Origin: Paraburkholderia sp. BCC1884
Lineage (GTDB): Bacteria > Pseudomonadota > Gammaproteobacteria > Burkholderiales > Burkholderiaceae
Direction: 5' to 3'
DNA: 64,000 bases
NCBI RefSeq assembly: GCF_900996225.1
Contig: NZ_CAAJGL010000112.1
Span: 310,001 to 374,000, forward strand
This document shows, piece by piece, positions 26,468 through 37,633 of this stretch. The number at the start of each line of letters is the position of its first letter. Within the stretch, counting starts at the first letter, position 1. Position numbers and translations under genes: made by a program. The notes beneath the pieces are model-generated. The model saw nothing but the letters and a program-made list of their open reading frames with translations. It searched no databases and was not told the DNA's origin.

Positions 26468-27778
26468 TCAGTGCTGCTTGACTTCGCCGATCAGCGCGAC
26501 CGAGTCGAAGGCGCGCTGGTTGGCCTGATGACGGCGCATCACGAACCACATCATCACGCACACGAAGGTGCCGAACAGCACGATCACCGCGGCGACCGGC
26601 ACGTCGAGCCAGACCAGCACCGCGTACAGACAGAGCATCACGAGCACCGAGAGGTTTTCGTTGAAATTCTGCACGGCGATCGAATGACCCGCCGACAGCA
26701 GCACGTGACCGCGATGCTGAAGTAGCGCGTTCATCGGCACGACGAAAAAGCCCGACAGGCCGCCGACGATCATCAGGAAAATATACGCAAAGATGAGATA
26801 GCCCGGCACGCGGAAGTGGCCGATGTGCAGGCCCCAATGCGCGGGGAACAGATCGCGCGTGTAGAAGGCCATCAGCATCACGGCGATACCCATCATGATT
26901 CCGACCGGCAGCACGGAGAGCGATTTCTTCAAGGGCACGCGCGAGGCGGCGAAGATCGCGCCGGCGGCGACGCCCACGGCCACGACCGCCTGCAGAATGG
27001 CCGCTTCGGAGAGCGACATGTTCAGCGACACTTCGGCCCACTTCAGCACGATGAATTGCAGCGTCGCGCCCGCACCCCAGAACAGCGTGGTGACCGCAAG
27101 CGAGATCTGGCCGAGCTTGTCGCGCCACAACACGAGGAAACAGTCGGCGAAATCGGTGACCAGCTTGATCGGGCCGCGCTCCTGTCTCGGGTAACGGGCG
27201 CCGGTGTCGGGAATGCGCAGGTTGAAGAGCGCGGCGACCACGTAGATCGCCATGATGACGAGCATCGCGGCTTCAGCCGGCGTGTTGACCGTGGGAATGT
27301 GCTGCCGCAGGATCGGCGCGGCGATGTGCGGGCTGATCAGCGCGCCACCGAGCACCGTGCCGAGAATGATCGAGCCGACCGTGGTGCCTTCGATCCAGCC
27401 GTTCGCGGCGACGAGGCGGTCAGGCGGCAGAAGCTCGGTGAGGATGCCGTATTTGGCGGGCGAGTAGGCCGCCGCGCCGAACCCCACGATGCCATAGGCG
27501 ATCAACGGGTGCGCTCCGACCAGCATCGTGATGCAGCCCAGCACCTTGATGGTGTTGGTGACGAACATCACGCGACCCTTGGGACGGGAATCGGCGAAGG
27601 CCCCCACGAAGGCGGCCAGCACGACGTACGACAGCACAAAGAACAACTTGAGCAGCGGCGTCATCCAGTTCGGGGCGTGAAGATCTTTCAGCAGTGCAAT
27701 AGCAGCGATCAGAAGCGCATTGTCGGCCAGCGACGAAAAAAACTGCGCGGCCATGATGGTGTAAAAACCTTTTTTCAT
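26468..27778 (-). CDS. lplT: MFS transporter, LplT-like (lysophospholipid transporter family)
   Basis: A 436-residue inner-membrane protein with about 12 predicted helices. It begins MKKGFYTIMAAQFFSSLADN, close to the start of E. coli LplT, the flippase that returns 2-acyl lysophospholipids to the cytoplasm for reacylation. In enterobacteria lplT is followed by the acyltransferase aas; no acyltransferase is seen here, so the substrate remains inferred. The start at 27778 is set by the family N-terminus; an upstream frame to 27868 adds only Arg/His-rich sequence. It is divergent from alr. Confidence 0.8.
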   Translation of the reverse strand: MKKGFYTIMAAQFFSSLADNALLIAAIALLKDLHAPNWMTPLLKLFFVLSYVVLAAFVGAFADSRPKGRVMFVTNTIKVLGCITMLVGAHPLIAYGIVGFGAAAYSPAKYGILTELLPPDRLVAANGWIEGTTVGSIILGTVLGGALISPHIAAPILRQHIPTVNTPAEAAMLVIMAIYVVAALFNLRIPDTGARYPRQERGPIKLVTDFADCFLVLWRDKLGQISLAVTTLFWGAGATLQFIVLKWAEVSLNMSLSEAAILQAVVAVGVAAGAIFAASRVPLKKSLSVLPVGIMMGIAVMLMAFYTRDLFPAHWGLHIGHFRVPGYLIFAYIFLMIVGGLSGFFVVPMNALLQHRGHVLLSAGHSIAVQNFNENLSVLVMLCLYAVLVWLDVPVAAVIVLFGTFVCVMMWFVMRRHQANQRAFDSVALIGEVKQH

Positions 27779-27996
27779 CTGATGCGATGCTTTCCTCGCT
27801 GCGGTCTGTCCGCCCCGGCCGTGTGCAAAGCGTCCGGGCTTATGCCGTTCGAAATGGGTTGTGCGCACGGCTTTATATCATGAAAATAGCTGGATTCGGA
27901 CTAGCAGAATCCTTGATCGCACCGCCCAGCGGGCTGCCGAGCGCTGAAAACGCCCTGTAAGCCGCTGATTCGCAAGCGTCTTTACGAAAATATCCC

Positions 27997-29067
27997 ATGC
28001 CGCGCCCCCTTTCAGCCACGATCCACACTGCCGCTCTCGCCAATAATCTCGCCGTCGCCCGGCGCTACGCGCCAAAATCCAAAATCTGGGCCGTCGTCAA
28101 GGCCAATGCCTACGGGCACGGGCTTGCGCGCGCTTTTCCGGGCCTGCGCGCCACCGACGGCTTCGGATTGCTGGACCTCGAAGAAGCGGTGAAGTTGCGT
28201 GAATTGGGCTGGGCCGGTCCGATTCTGCTGCTCGAAGGTTTCTTTCGTCCGACCGATATCGACGTAATCGACCGCTACAGCCTGAGCACCGCGCTGCATT
28301 CGGACGAACAGCTGCGCATGCTCGAAATGGCGCGTCTGTCCAAGCCCGTCAACATCCAGCTGAAGATGAACACCGGTATGAACCGGCTCGGTTACACGCC
28401 GGAGAAATTCCGCGCGGCGTGGGAACGGGCGCGCGCGGCGCAAGGCGTCGGCCAGATCACGTTGATGACCCATTTTTCCGATGCCGACGGCGAACGCGGC
28501 ATCGACTATCAGATGGAGGCGTTCGAACGCGGCGCGCAGGGCATCGCCGGCGCGCGCAGCCTCGCCAATTCGGCGGCTACGCTGTGGCATCCGGCCGCGC
28601 ATTTCGACTGGGTACGGCCGGGCATCATTCTGTACGGCGCGTCGCCCTCGGGTGTCACGGCCGCGATCGAAGGCACCGGTTTGCAACCGGCCATGACGCT
28701 GGCCTCGGAGCTGATCGCCGTGCAGACGCTCACCGAAGGGCAGACGGTCGGTTACGGCTCGTCCTTCAGGTCGCGCGCGCCGATGCGCATCGGCGTGGTG
28801 GCGTGCGGTTACGCGGACGGCTATCCGCGCGTCGCGCCGGAAGGCACGCCGGTGATCGTCGACGGTGTGCGCACGCGGATCGTCGGTCGGGTGTCGATGG
28901 ACATGCTCACGGTGGATCTGACGCCGGTGCCGACCGCCAACGTCGGCTCGCGCGTCGAACTGTGGGGCAACGCGTTGCCCATCGACGACGTTGCGCAGTC
29001 GTGCGGCACGATCGGCTACGAGCTGATGTGCGCGGTCGCGCCGCGCGTGCCGGTGCGGGCCGAATAA
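27997..29067 (+). CDS. alr: Alanine racemase
   Basis: A 356-residue PLP enzyme converting L- to D-alanine for peptidoglycan. PLP-binding Lys35 sits in AVVKANAYGHG, and the C-terminal catalytic Tyr block is GYGSSFRSRAPMRIG with the phosphate-binding VACGYADGYPR. Fold: N-terminal TIM barrel, C-terminal beta domain. The next gene, radA, begins 86 bp downstream on the same strand, an arrangement found in several beta-proteobacteria, and the two may be cotranscribed. Confidence 0.97.
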   Translation: MPRPLSATIHTAALANNLAVARRYAPKSKIWAVVKANAYGHGLARAFPGLRATDGFGLLDLEEAVKLRELGWAGPILLLEGFFRPTDIDVIDRYSLSTALHSDEQLRMLEMARLSKPVNIQLKMNTGMNRLGYTPEKFRAAWERARAAQGVGQITLMTHFSDADGERGIDYQMEAFERGAQGIAGARSLANSAATLWHPAAHFDWVRPGIILYGASPSGVTAAIEGTGLQPAMTLASELIAVQTLTEGQTVGYGSSFRSRAPMRIGVVACGYADGYPRVAPEGTPVIVDGVRTRIVGRVSMDMLTVDLTPVPTANVGSRVELWGNALPIDDVAQSCGTIGYELMCAVAPRVPVRAE

Positions 29068-29153
29068 GGCGCGCGGCCTTTCCCGTGGCCGCTGCGCGCG
29101 GCGGCCCATCCAGCGTATCTATCCAGCAAACCGCAACACAGGCAAAAACGCGC

Positions 29154-30530
29154 GTGGCTAAACCGAAAACCTTGTACATCTGTAGTGAATGCGGCGGGCA
29201 ATCGCCGAAATGGGCCGGACAGTGCCCCTCATGCCAGGCGTGGAACACGCTGGTCGAATCGGTGGCCGAAGCGCCTTCCACCCACCGTTTCCAGTCTCTC
29301 GCGAAGAGCGCGCCAGTGCGCCGCCTCGCCGACATCGACGCGTCCGACGTGCCGCGCTTTTCCACCGGCGTCAGCGAATTCGACCGCGTGCTCGGCGGCG
29401 GTCTGGTGCCCGGCGGCGTGGTGCTGATCGGCGGCGATCCGGGCATCGGCAAATCCACGCTGTTGCTGCAATCGCTCGCCGAAATCGCCGCGGACAAACG
29501 CGCGCTCTATATCAGCGGCGAAGAATCGGCCGCGCAGATTGCGTTGCGCGCGCAACGGCTTTCCTTGCTGGAGCCCGGCTCGAAAGCGAGCGAGCTGCAA
29601 TTGCTGGCGGAAATCCAGCTCGAAAAAATCCAGGCGACGATCACCGAGCAGCGTCCCGACGTCGCCGTGATCGACTCGATCCAGACGGTCTATTCCGATG
29701 CGCTGACCTCCGCGCCGGGCTCGGTCGCGCAGGTCCGCGAGTGCGCGGCGCAACTCACGCGCATCGCCAAGCAGTCGGGCACGACCATCATCATGGTCGG
29801 CCACGTCACGAAGGAAGGCGCACTCGCCGGGCCGCGCGTGCTCGAGCACATCGTCGATACGGTGCTGTACTTCGAGGGCGATACTCACTCGTCGTACCGT
29901 CTCGTGCGCGCGATCAAGAACCGCTTCGGCGCGGTCAACGAACTGGGCGTGTTTGCGATGACCGAGCGCGGCTTGCGCGGCGTCGCCAATCCGTCGGCGC
30001 TGTTTTTGTCGCAGCACGAGCAGTCGGTGCCGGGTTCCTGCGTGCTGGTGACGCAGGAGGGTACCCGTCCGTTGCTGGTGGAAGTGCAGGCGCTGGTCGA
30101 CTCGGCCAACGCGCCGAATCCACGCCGGCTCGCAGTCGGCCTCGAACAGAACCGGCTCGCGATGCTGCTGGCGGTGCTGCACCGCCACGCCGGCATCGCC
30201 TGTTTCGATCAGGACGTGTTTCTGAACGCGGTGGGCGGCGTGAAGATCACCGAGCCCGCCGCCGACCTGGCGGTGCTGCTGGCGATTCACTCGTCGATGC
30301 GCAACAAGCCGCTGCCGAAGGGGCTGGTGGTGTTCGGCGAAGTGGGGCTGGCCGGCGAGATCCGGCCCTCGCCGCGCGGTCAGGACCGGCTCAAGGAAGC
30401 GGCCAAGCTGGGCTTCTCGGTAGCGGTCATTCCCAAGGCAAACGCGCCGAAACAGCCGATCGAAGGCTTACAGGTCGTTGCGGTCGAGCGGATCGAACAG
30501 GCCATCGATCGGGTCCGCACGCTTGAATAG
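29154..30530 (+). CDS. radA: DNA repair protein RadA (Sms)
   Basis: A 458-residue RecA-related helicase that processes recombination intermediates by branch migration. It has an N-terminal zinc finger (Cys10, Cys13, Cys24, Cys27), Walker A GDPGIGKST (94-102), the RadA-specific KNRFG motif and a C-terminal LonP-like domain (VGGVKITEPAADLAVL). The start is GTG at 29154 by family length and sequence; the frame stays open far upstream through alr but in a shadow frame. Confidence 0.96.
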   Translation: MAKPKTLYICSECGGQSPKWAGQCPSCQAWNTLVESVAEAPSTHRFQSLAKSAPVRRLADIDASDVPRFSTGVSEFDRVLGGGLVPGGVVLIGGDPGIGKSTLLLQSLAEIAADKRALYISGEESAAQIALRAQRLSLLEPGSKASELQLLAEIQLEKIQATITEQRPDVAVIDSIQTVYSDALTSAPGSVAQVRECAAQLTRIAKQSGTTIIMVGHVTKEGALAGPRVLEHIVDTVLYFEGDTHSSYRLVRAIKNRFGAVNELGVFAMTERGLRGVANPSALFLSQHEQSVPGSCVLVTQEGTRPLLVEVQALVDSANAPNPRRLAVGLEQNRLAMLLAVLHRHAGIACFDQDVFLNAVGGVKITEPAADLAVLLAIHSSMRNKPLPKGLVVFGEVGLAGEIRPSPRGQDRLKEAAKLGFSVAVIPKANAPKQPIEGLQVVAVERIEQAIDRVRTLE

Positions 30531-30674
30531 ACGGGGCGAGGGCGTCGGCGGGGGTCCTTTGCGCCGTAATGGTCGGTAAATATCTCCATATTGGCTGTAA
30601 CCTGAGCGCCATTCCTTTTTCTTAAGCTGCACGGATATTGCATCGCATCCCTATGCCCGAAAAAGGACCGCGCC

Positions 30675-30953
30675 TTGAAACACTCATATGAAACCGTACC
30701 CGAGCGGCCGATGCAGGTGCGCGGCTGCCGCGTCTCCGCACCGATTCGTCAGCCATGGGGCGGCGCCTGCCGGATTGTCGAGTGGATCGACACGACGGGG
30801 CAGATTTCGCGCCGCGTAGTCGCTGAAGATGTAACGGCGGCCGAGGTGCGCGCCACCATCAACCGTCATGTGGAAGGCCGCAAACACTTTCTCTACGACG
30901 ACGAAAAGACGCCGCGTCAGACCTTGCCACGGCAGACCGTGGTGCGCCGCTGA
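30675..30953 (+). CDS. Small conserved protein, possibly DUF2866
   Basis: A 92-residue protein with no signal peptide or membrane helix. It is basic, with a conserved-looking core (WGGACRIVEWIDTTGQISRRV ... AEVRATINRHVEGRKHF) resembling the short beta-strand/helix proteins annotated as DUF2866 in Burkholderia; the family name is from memory and not certain. The start is TTG at 30675, supported by AAGGA 8 nt upstream; the next in-frame ATG is 12 codons later. It follows radA on the same strand by 144 bp and ends at a hairpin. Confidence 0.65.
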   Translation: MKHSYETVPERPMQVRGCRVSAPIRQPWGGACRIVEWIDTTGQISRRVVAEDVTAAEVRATINRHVEGRKHFLYDDEKTPRQTLPRQTVVRR

Positions 30954-30955
30954 GG

Positions 30956-30974
30956 CTCTGGCCTCGGGCCAGAG
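30956..30974. terminator. Hairpin between convergent genes
   Basis: CTCTGGCC and GGCCAGAG form a perfect 8-bp stem around TCG, in the 29-bp gap between two convergent genes. No U-tract follows on either strand, so termination by it alone is uncertain. Confidence 0.45.
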
Positions 30975-30982
30975 GTTGAGCG

Positions 30983-32107
30983 TTAGCCGGTCAGCCTGCT
31001 CTGATCGTTTTTGTTTTCGCCTTCGCCTTCGCTCGCCGCGGCGTACGCCTGCGGATTGAACAGCGGATGCCGCGCGGCTTCCGCTGCCGTCAACACAGGC
31101 GAGACGCAACAGTCGAGTGGCTCCAGCAGCAATACCCAATCTTCCAGATCATGCTTGCCGATCACGTCGGCCAGCTCCTGCGCCAGCGCGGCGGCGTCCG
31201 GGCCGCCGATCGCCTGACCGAGGCTCCAGTGTCGGGTGGCCCATTCGGGCCGGTCGAGCGCCATGCACAGCGTTTCCCAGAACTTCAGTTCGAGTGCGCC
31301 GACCGCGAGCCAGCGGTTATCGCGCGTGCGATAGAGGTTGTAGCAGGGTACGCCGCCGTTCAGCAGACCTGCGCCGACCGGCGGCGCGTCGCCGTCGTTG
31401 GCGAGCCCGACCTGAGCGACGACGTTGTGCGCGTAGGTCGCGTGCGTCATTGATACGTCGACGAAACGGCCTTCGCCGCCTCGCGACACGCACCAGAGCG
31501 CCGCGAGAATCTGCGTAACCGCGCTGAGCGCTCCGCCGAGCAGGTCGGCGATCTGGAAATTCGGCAGGATCGGCGTGCCGTCACGGCTCGCCAGTTGTTC
31601 CAGCACGCCCGCGTAACCGATGTAGTTCAGATCGTGACCGGCATGGTCGACGAACGGGCCGCTCGCGCCGTAACCGCTGATCGCACAGTAGACGAGCCGC
31701 GGGTTGATCGCGCGCAAAGTTTCGTAGCCGACGCCGAGACGCTCCATCACACCGGGCCGGAAGCTTTCGATCAGCACGTCCGCTTCGGCGGCCAACGCGC
31801 AGAGCACGTTGCGCCCGGCTTCCGATTTGAGGTCGAGACGCGTCTCGCGTTTGCCGCGGTTCACCAGCCGGTAGAACGCGCCGGGCCGGCCGGCCACGCG
31901 GTCGCTCGAAGACTGCATCATCGTGCGGGTAGGGTCGCCTGCGCCGGGCGCTTCGATCTTCAGCACATCGGCGCCGAGTTCGGCGAGCCGCAGGGCGGCC
32001 ACCGGTCCCGGCAGCAGGCGCGTCAGGTCCAGCACGCGCAGTCCTTGCAACGCCGGCGGCGTTGCAGCGGACGGAGACACGGATATAGTCGTGGACGACA
32101 AGGCCAA
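30983..32107 (-). CDS. CaiB/BaiF-family CoA enzyme, alpha-methylacyl-CoA racemase-like
   Basis: A 374-residue class III CoA-transferase-fold protein. The N-terminal block LDLTRLLPGPVAALRLAELGADVLKIE is family-wide. The block HAGHDLNYIGYAG and the following PNFQIADLLGGALSAVTQILAAL match the AMACR branch, where His and Asp in these positions swap the alpha proton of 2-methylacyl-CoA, rather than the formyl- or carnitine-CoA transferases. The racemised substrate is likely a branched acyl-CoA from lipid or isoprenoid degradation (inference). The start is uncertain: TTG at 32107, or TTG at 32101, which sits better behind GAGGGGAG. It lies alone between convergent and codirectional neighbours. Confidence 0.85.
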   Translation of the reverse strand: MALSSTTISVSPSAATPPALQGLRVLDLTRLLPGPVAALRLAELGADVLKIEAPGAGDPTRTMMQSSSDRVAGRPGAFYRLVNRGKRETRLDLKSEAGRNVLCALAAEADVLIESFRPGVMERLGVGYETLRAINPRLVYCAISGYGASGPFVDHAGHDLNYIGYAGVLEQLASRDGTPILPNFQIADLLGGALSAVTQILAALWCVSRGGEGRFVDVSMTHATYAHNVVAQVGLANDGDAPPVGAGLLNGGVPCYNLYRTRDNRWLAVGALELKFWETLCMALDRPEWATRHWSLGQAIGGPDAAALAQELADVIGKHDLEDWVLLLEPLDCCVSPVLTAAEAARHPLFNPQAYAAASEGEGENKNDQSRLTG

Positions 32108-32146
32108 ACTCCCCTCGATGCCGGCGCGGATCGCAACAGCCTGCCG

Positions 32147-34087
<1,941 letters not shown>

Positions 34088-34222
34088 GAAGAGGCCGGCG
34101 GAAGAAAACCGCTATTTTAGACTGCCGGGGCTGACACCGGGCGCTCAACCGGCATCGGCCATTCGGCCGACTGTACCGGCCCGGCTTTTGGCATAGACTG
34201 ACGGCTTTTACGGGGGGAGCAC

Positions 34223-34702
34223 ATGACATCGATTTATTCGTTTTCGGCACGTACGCTCGGCGGCGAGGAAGTGAGTCTCGAGCAGTATCAGGGCAAGGTT
34301 TTATTGATCGTCAATACCGCGAGCGAATGTGGCTTCACGCCGCAATACGCGGGTCTGCAGAAGGTGTACGACACTTACGCGGCACGTGGTCTCGCGGTGC
34401 TCGGTTTTCCGTGCAACCAGTTCGGCAAACAGGAGCCGGGCGACGCCACCCAGATCGGCAGCTTCTGCGAAAAGAACTATGGCGTGACCTTTCCGATGTT
34501 CGACAAGGTCGACGTGAACGGTGCGAACGCGCATCCGCTGTTCCGCTATCTGACAGGCGAGGCACCGGGCCTGCTGGGCCTCGAAGGGATCAAGTGGAAT
34601 TTCACCAAATTCCTGATCGGCCGCGACGGCAGTGTGATCAAGCGCTATGCGCCGCTGACCAAGCCCGAGGCGATCACCGAGGATATCGAAAAGCTGTTGT
34701 GA
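34223..34702 (+). CDS. Glutathione peroxidase (cysteine type)
   Basis: A 159-residue thioredoxin-fold peroxidase that reduces hydroperoxides with glutathione or thioredoxin. The peroxidatic residue is Cys36 in NTASECGFTPQY, not selenocysteine. The Gln in GFPCNQFGKQEPG and Trp in IKWNFTKFLIGRDG complete the catalytic set. Length is that of the bacterial BtuE-like group. It is divergent from the ABC-F gene, and a weak hairpin (GGGTGCGC/GCGCACCC, 34710-34732) lies just past the stop. Confidence 0.95.
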   Translation: MTSIYSFSARTLGGEEVSLEQYQGKVLLIVNTASECGFTPQYAGLQKVYDTYAARGLAVLGFPCNQFGKQEPGDATQIGSFCEKNYGVTFPMFDKVDVNGANAHPLFRYLTGEAPGLLGLEGIKWNFTKFLIGRDGSVIKRYAPLTKPEAITEDIEKLL

Positions 34703-34757
34703 GGCAGCGGGGTGCGCGCTCGAGGCGCACCCGCGACTTGCGTGCGAAACGCGGCGT

Positions 34758-36515
34758 TTACAGGATCGGCGAGAAGAGCCGCGCCACGTGCATTGCCACA
34801 CGTCGCCATGCGCTCGCTTCCCGATATTCGTTGCGATCGATTTCGAGCGATTCGGCGAAGTCGGCGAGCAGCATGGTTTCGACCTCGCCGGCAAAGCCGC
34901 GGTCCACGGTCAGCACCATGATCTCGAAGTTCAGGCGGAACGAACGGTTGTCGAGATTGGCGCTGCCGATTGCCGCGGCCACGCTGTCGATCAGCACCAC
35001 CTTCTGATGCAGGAAACCCGGCTGGTAGCGGAAGATGCGGATACCCGCGCGCAACGAGTCGTAGGCGTAGAGTTTCGAGGCCGCGAAGACGACCAGATGA
35101 TCGCGCCGGCTAGGAATCAGAATGCGCACGTCCACGCCGCGCAGCACGGCGAGGCGCAGCGCCGAGAACACGGCTTCGTCGGGCACGAGGTAGGGCGTGG
35201 TGATCCAGATACGCTCGCGCGCCGCATTGATCGCTTCGACGAAAAAGAGGGAACAGGTCTCCTGTTTGTCGGCGGGCCCGCTCGGTACGACGAGGCAGTG
35301 CATGGCGTGGTTCGCGGCCGGGTGATCGGGCGGGGTGTCGAGTGGATCGCCCGCCAGGATGGTCGAGAGGGTTGCCAATGCATCGGCGGCCGGGATGTCT
35401 GCCGGGTCGCTCGTCCGGTTGTCTGGCCGGTGATCTACCCGGTCTTCCGCAGTGGGTGCGCTCTCGGCGCTCACCGTAGCCGGAGTCGTCGCGAGCGTAG
35501 CCAGGCCATGGGTCGCCGAGGCGTTCGACAGTGCTGCGATCGCGTGATCCGAAGAGTGGTTCGACGCAACGGCGATCACCCGGCTCGCTGCCTCGTTCGA
35601 CGCGGCGACCGGCGCGTCATCGGTCCGATCCTCCGGGCGCGCCGTCGGCATATCGAATTCGGGCATCTGTTGCGTCGCCCAGTGCCAGTCTTCGGTGAAC
35701 ACGAACTGGATGCTGGCGACCGCCGGCCCCCGCACTTCGATATGCGTATCGCGCCACGGCGAGAGCGGTGGTTTGCCGCCGAGATACTCGACGCCCACGT
35801 TGTGGCCGCCCACGAACGCGCGTTCGCCATCGACTGAAACGATCTTGCGGTGATTGCGGAAATTCAGTTGCAGACGATTCACGAAGCGGCGATTGGTGGC
35901 GAACGGATGCGTCTCCACGCCGCCCGCGCGCAGCGCCGCCACGTAGCGGTGAGGCAGATCGAAGCTGCCGATACTGTCGTACAGGAAGTAGACGCGCACA
36001 CCTTGTTGGGCTTTTGCGATCAGTGCGTCTTTGAGCATTTCGCCCAGCGCATCGTCGCGCACGATGAAGAACTGCACGATCACGTAGCGCCGTGCGCTCT
36101 CGATGGCTTCGAAAATGGCTTCAAAAGTTGCCGCGCCGTTCACCAGCGTGCGCACGGAATTGCCCGGCAGGAAAGGCATGCCGCCGAGGCGCGTGAGCGA
36201 ATGCACGAGTCTCGCTCCAAGCTCCTGCGTAGGCAATCCCGCCGACGAAGCCTGGGTATCCCATTCCGGCGGATGCGCCCGCGTGCGCATCAATTCGTTC
36301 TCGACCCGGCGCGCGTCCGCGTAACCCGCGAATTTGCTGCGGCCGAGGAAGAGATACGGAATCACCGTGAGATAAGGCATGGCGACCAGCGACACGGCCC
36401 ACGCGATCGCGCCTTGCGAGGTGCGGGTGTTGAGAATCGCGTGACACGCCGCGACCACGCCGAGGATATGGCACAGGGCGACCAGCGGGCCAACGTGAAG
36501 CAGGTCGAATTGCAT
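34758..36515 (-). CDS. cls: Cardiolipin synthase with a large internal insert
   Basis: A 585-residue phospholipase D-superfamily membrane enzyme that makes cardiolipin from two phosphatidylglycerols. N-terminal helices span residues 7-58. HKD motif 1 is His222-x-Lys224-x4-Asp229 and motif 2 is His503-x-Lys505-x4-Asp510, both intact. Residues about 288-405 form a hydrophilic Ala/Thr/Asp/Pro-rich insert with loose AIAALSNASATHGLATLA-type repeats, absent from standard 470-500 residue enzymes. Start at 36515 (MQFDLLHVG) by family; no strong ribosome-binding site. The gene is on the minus strand downstream of the prmB terminator. Confidence 0.9.
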   Translation of the reverse strand: MQFDLLHVGPLVALCHILGVVAACHAILNTRTSQGAIAWAVSLVAMPYLTVIPYLFLGRSKFAGYADARRVENELMRTRAHPPEWDTQASSAGLPTQELGARLVHSLTRLGGMPFLPGNSVRTLVNGAATFEAIFEAIESARRYVIVQFFIVRDDALGEMLKDALIAKAQQGVRVYFLYDSIGSFDLPHRYVAALRAGGVETHPFATNRRFVNRLQLNFRNHRKIVSVDGERAFVGGHNVGVEYLGGKPPLSPWRDTHIEVRGPAVASIQFVFTEDWHWATQQMPEFDMPTARPEDRTDDAPVAASNEAASRVIAVASNHSSDHAIAALSNASATHGLATLATTPATVSAESAPTAEDRVDHRPDNRTSDPADIPAADALATLSTILAGDPLDTPPDHPAANHAMHCLVVPSGPADKQETCSLFFVEAINAARERIWITTPYLVPDEAVFSALRLAVLRGVDVRILIPSRRDHLVVFAASKLYAYDSLRAGIRIFRYQPGFLHQKVVLIDSVAAAIGSANLDNRSFRLNFEIMVLTVDRGFAGEVETMLLADFAESLEIDRNEYREASAWRRVAMHVARLFSPIL

Positions 36516-36670
36516 AGGCGGCAGAAGGGTTGGCAAAAGGCCGCCGGGCTCGCGCAAGCGCGCAGCAGACAGCTGACCGCGCTCATCTTACCGAACGCGC
36601 ACGGGTTGAGGGCGGTTCGGATCACGCGCGACGGCGTCGCCCACGAATGCGCCGGGCGCGGGCCGCAGAA

Positions 36671-36711
36671 AACACGAAGCGCGGCAGGAGAGCTACCCCT
36701 GCCGCGCTTCG
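36671..36711 (-). terminator. Intrinsic terminator downstream of prmB
   Basis: Perfect 14-bp arms CGAAGCGCGGCAGG (36675-36688) and CCTGCCGCGCTTCG (36698-36711) around a 9-nt loop. Read on the minus strand it is followed by TGTTTTCT, so it ends the dapE-prmB transcript. Confidence 0.85.
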
Positions 36712-36731
36712 CGGAGATCGACGATGAAACC

Positions 36732-37616
36732 TCAGACCGGCAGATCGGCAGCCTGAATCAGGAACACGTTGTCATCACCGGCGCTGGTCGACAGCCACAC
36801 CAGATCGAGGCCGCCGAACGCGGCTTCCACGTTCGCGCGCTCGTTGCCGATTTCGACCACGAGCACACCGTTTTCGGTCAGCCAGTTGCGCGCCTGGGAA
36901 ATGATCCGGCGCACGATGTCCATGCCGTCGTCGCCGCCTGCCAGCGCCATGTCCGGCTCGTGCTTGTATTCGGCAGGCAATTCCTGCATCGAAGTGGCAT
37001 TGACATACGGCGGATTGCTGATGATCACGTCGTAGCGGCGCTCGGCGAGCGGCGCGTACAGATCGCCTTCGAACAAGGCGATGCGGTCTTCGAGCTTATA
37101 TTCGGTGACGTTGCGCGTGGCGACTTCAAGCGCCGGCGCCGACAGATCGACCGCATCGATATCCGCGTTCGGAAAGGCGTGCGCCGCGAGAATCGCGAGG
37201 CAGCCGGAGCCCGTGCACAACTCCAGCACCGCGCCCACCTGCTCGGGATCTTCCACGTACGGCTGCAAACCGTCCTGCAGCAGTTCGCCGATGAACGAGC
37301 GCGGCACGATCACACGCTCATCCACGTGGAAGCGGAAGCCATGCATCCACGCTTCCTGCGTGATGTAGGCGGCCGGCACGCGCTCGGTGGCGCGGCGCTC
37401 GATCACGTTCAGCACCGCGTCGACTTCGGCCGGGCTCAGGCGCGCGTCGAGAAACGGCTCCAGCAGATCGAGCGGCAGATGCAGCGTGTGCAGCACGAGG
37501 TAGGCGGCTTCGTCGTAAGCGTTGGCCGAACCGTGGCCGAACGACAGATCGGCCTGATTGAAGCGCGACACCGCGAAACGCAGCAGGTCGCGAACAGTGG
37601 AAAACGGGAGCGTCAT
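36732..37616 (-). CDS. prmB: 50S ribosomal protein L3 glutamine methyltransferase
   Basis: A 294-residue SAM-dependent N5-glutamine methyltransferase acting on Gln of ribosomal protein L3. The SAM-binding block VLELCTGSGCLAILAA and the catalytic NPPYV in IISNPPYVNATSM are present; NPPY marks N5-Gln methylation. PrmB is preferred over PrmC because of the length and the N-terminal block YLVLHTLHLPLD. Start at 37616 with AAGGA nine nt upstream; 17 bp after the dapE stop, so it is cotranscribed with dapE. Confidence 0.93.
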   Translation of the reverse strand: MTLPFSTVRDLLRFAVSRFNQADLSFGHGSANAYDEAAYLVLHTLHLPLDLLEPFLDARLSPAEVDAVLNVIERRATERVPAAYITQEAWMHGFRFHVDERVIVPRSFIGELLQDGLQPYVEDPEQVGAVLELCTGSGCLAILAAHAFPNADIDAVDLSAPALEVATRNVTEYKLEDRIALFEGDLYAPLAERRYDVIISNPPYVNATSMQELPAEYKHEPDMALAGGDDGMDIVRRIISQARNWLTENGVLVVEIGNERANVEAAFGGLDLVWLSTSAGDDNVFLIQAADLPV

Positions 37617-37633
37617 CGCAAATAGTCCTTGGG

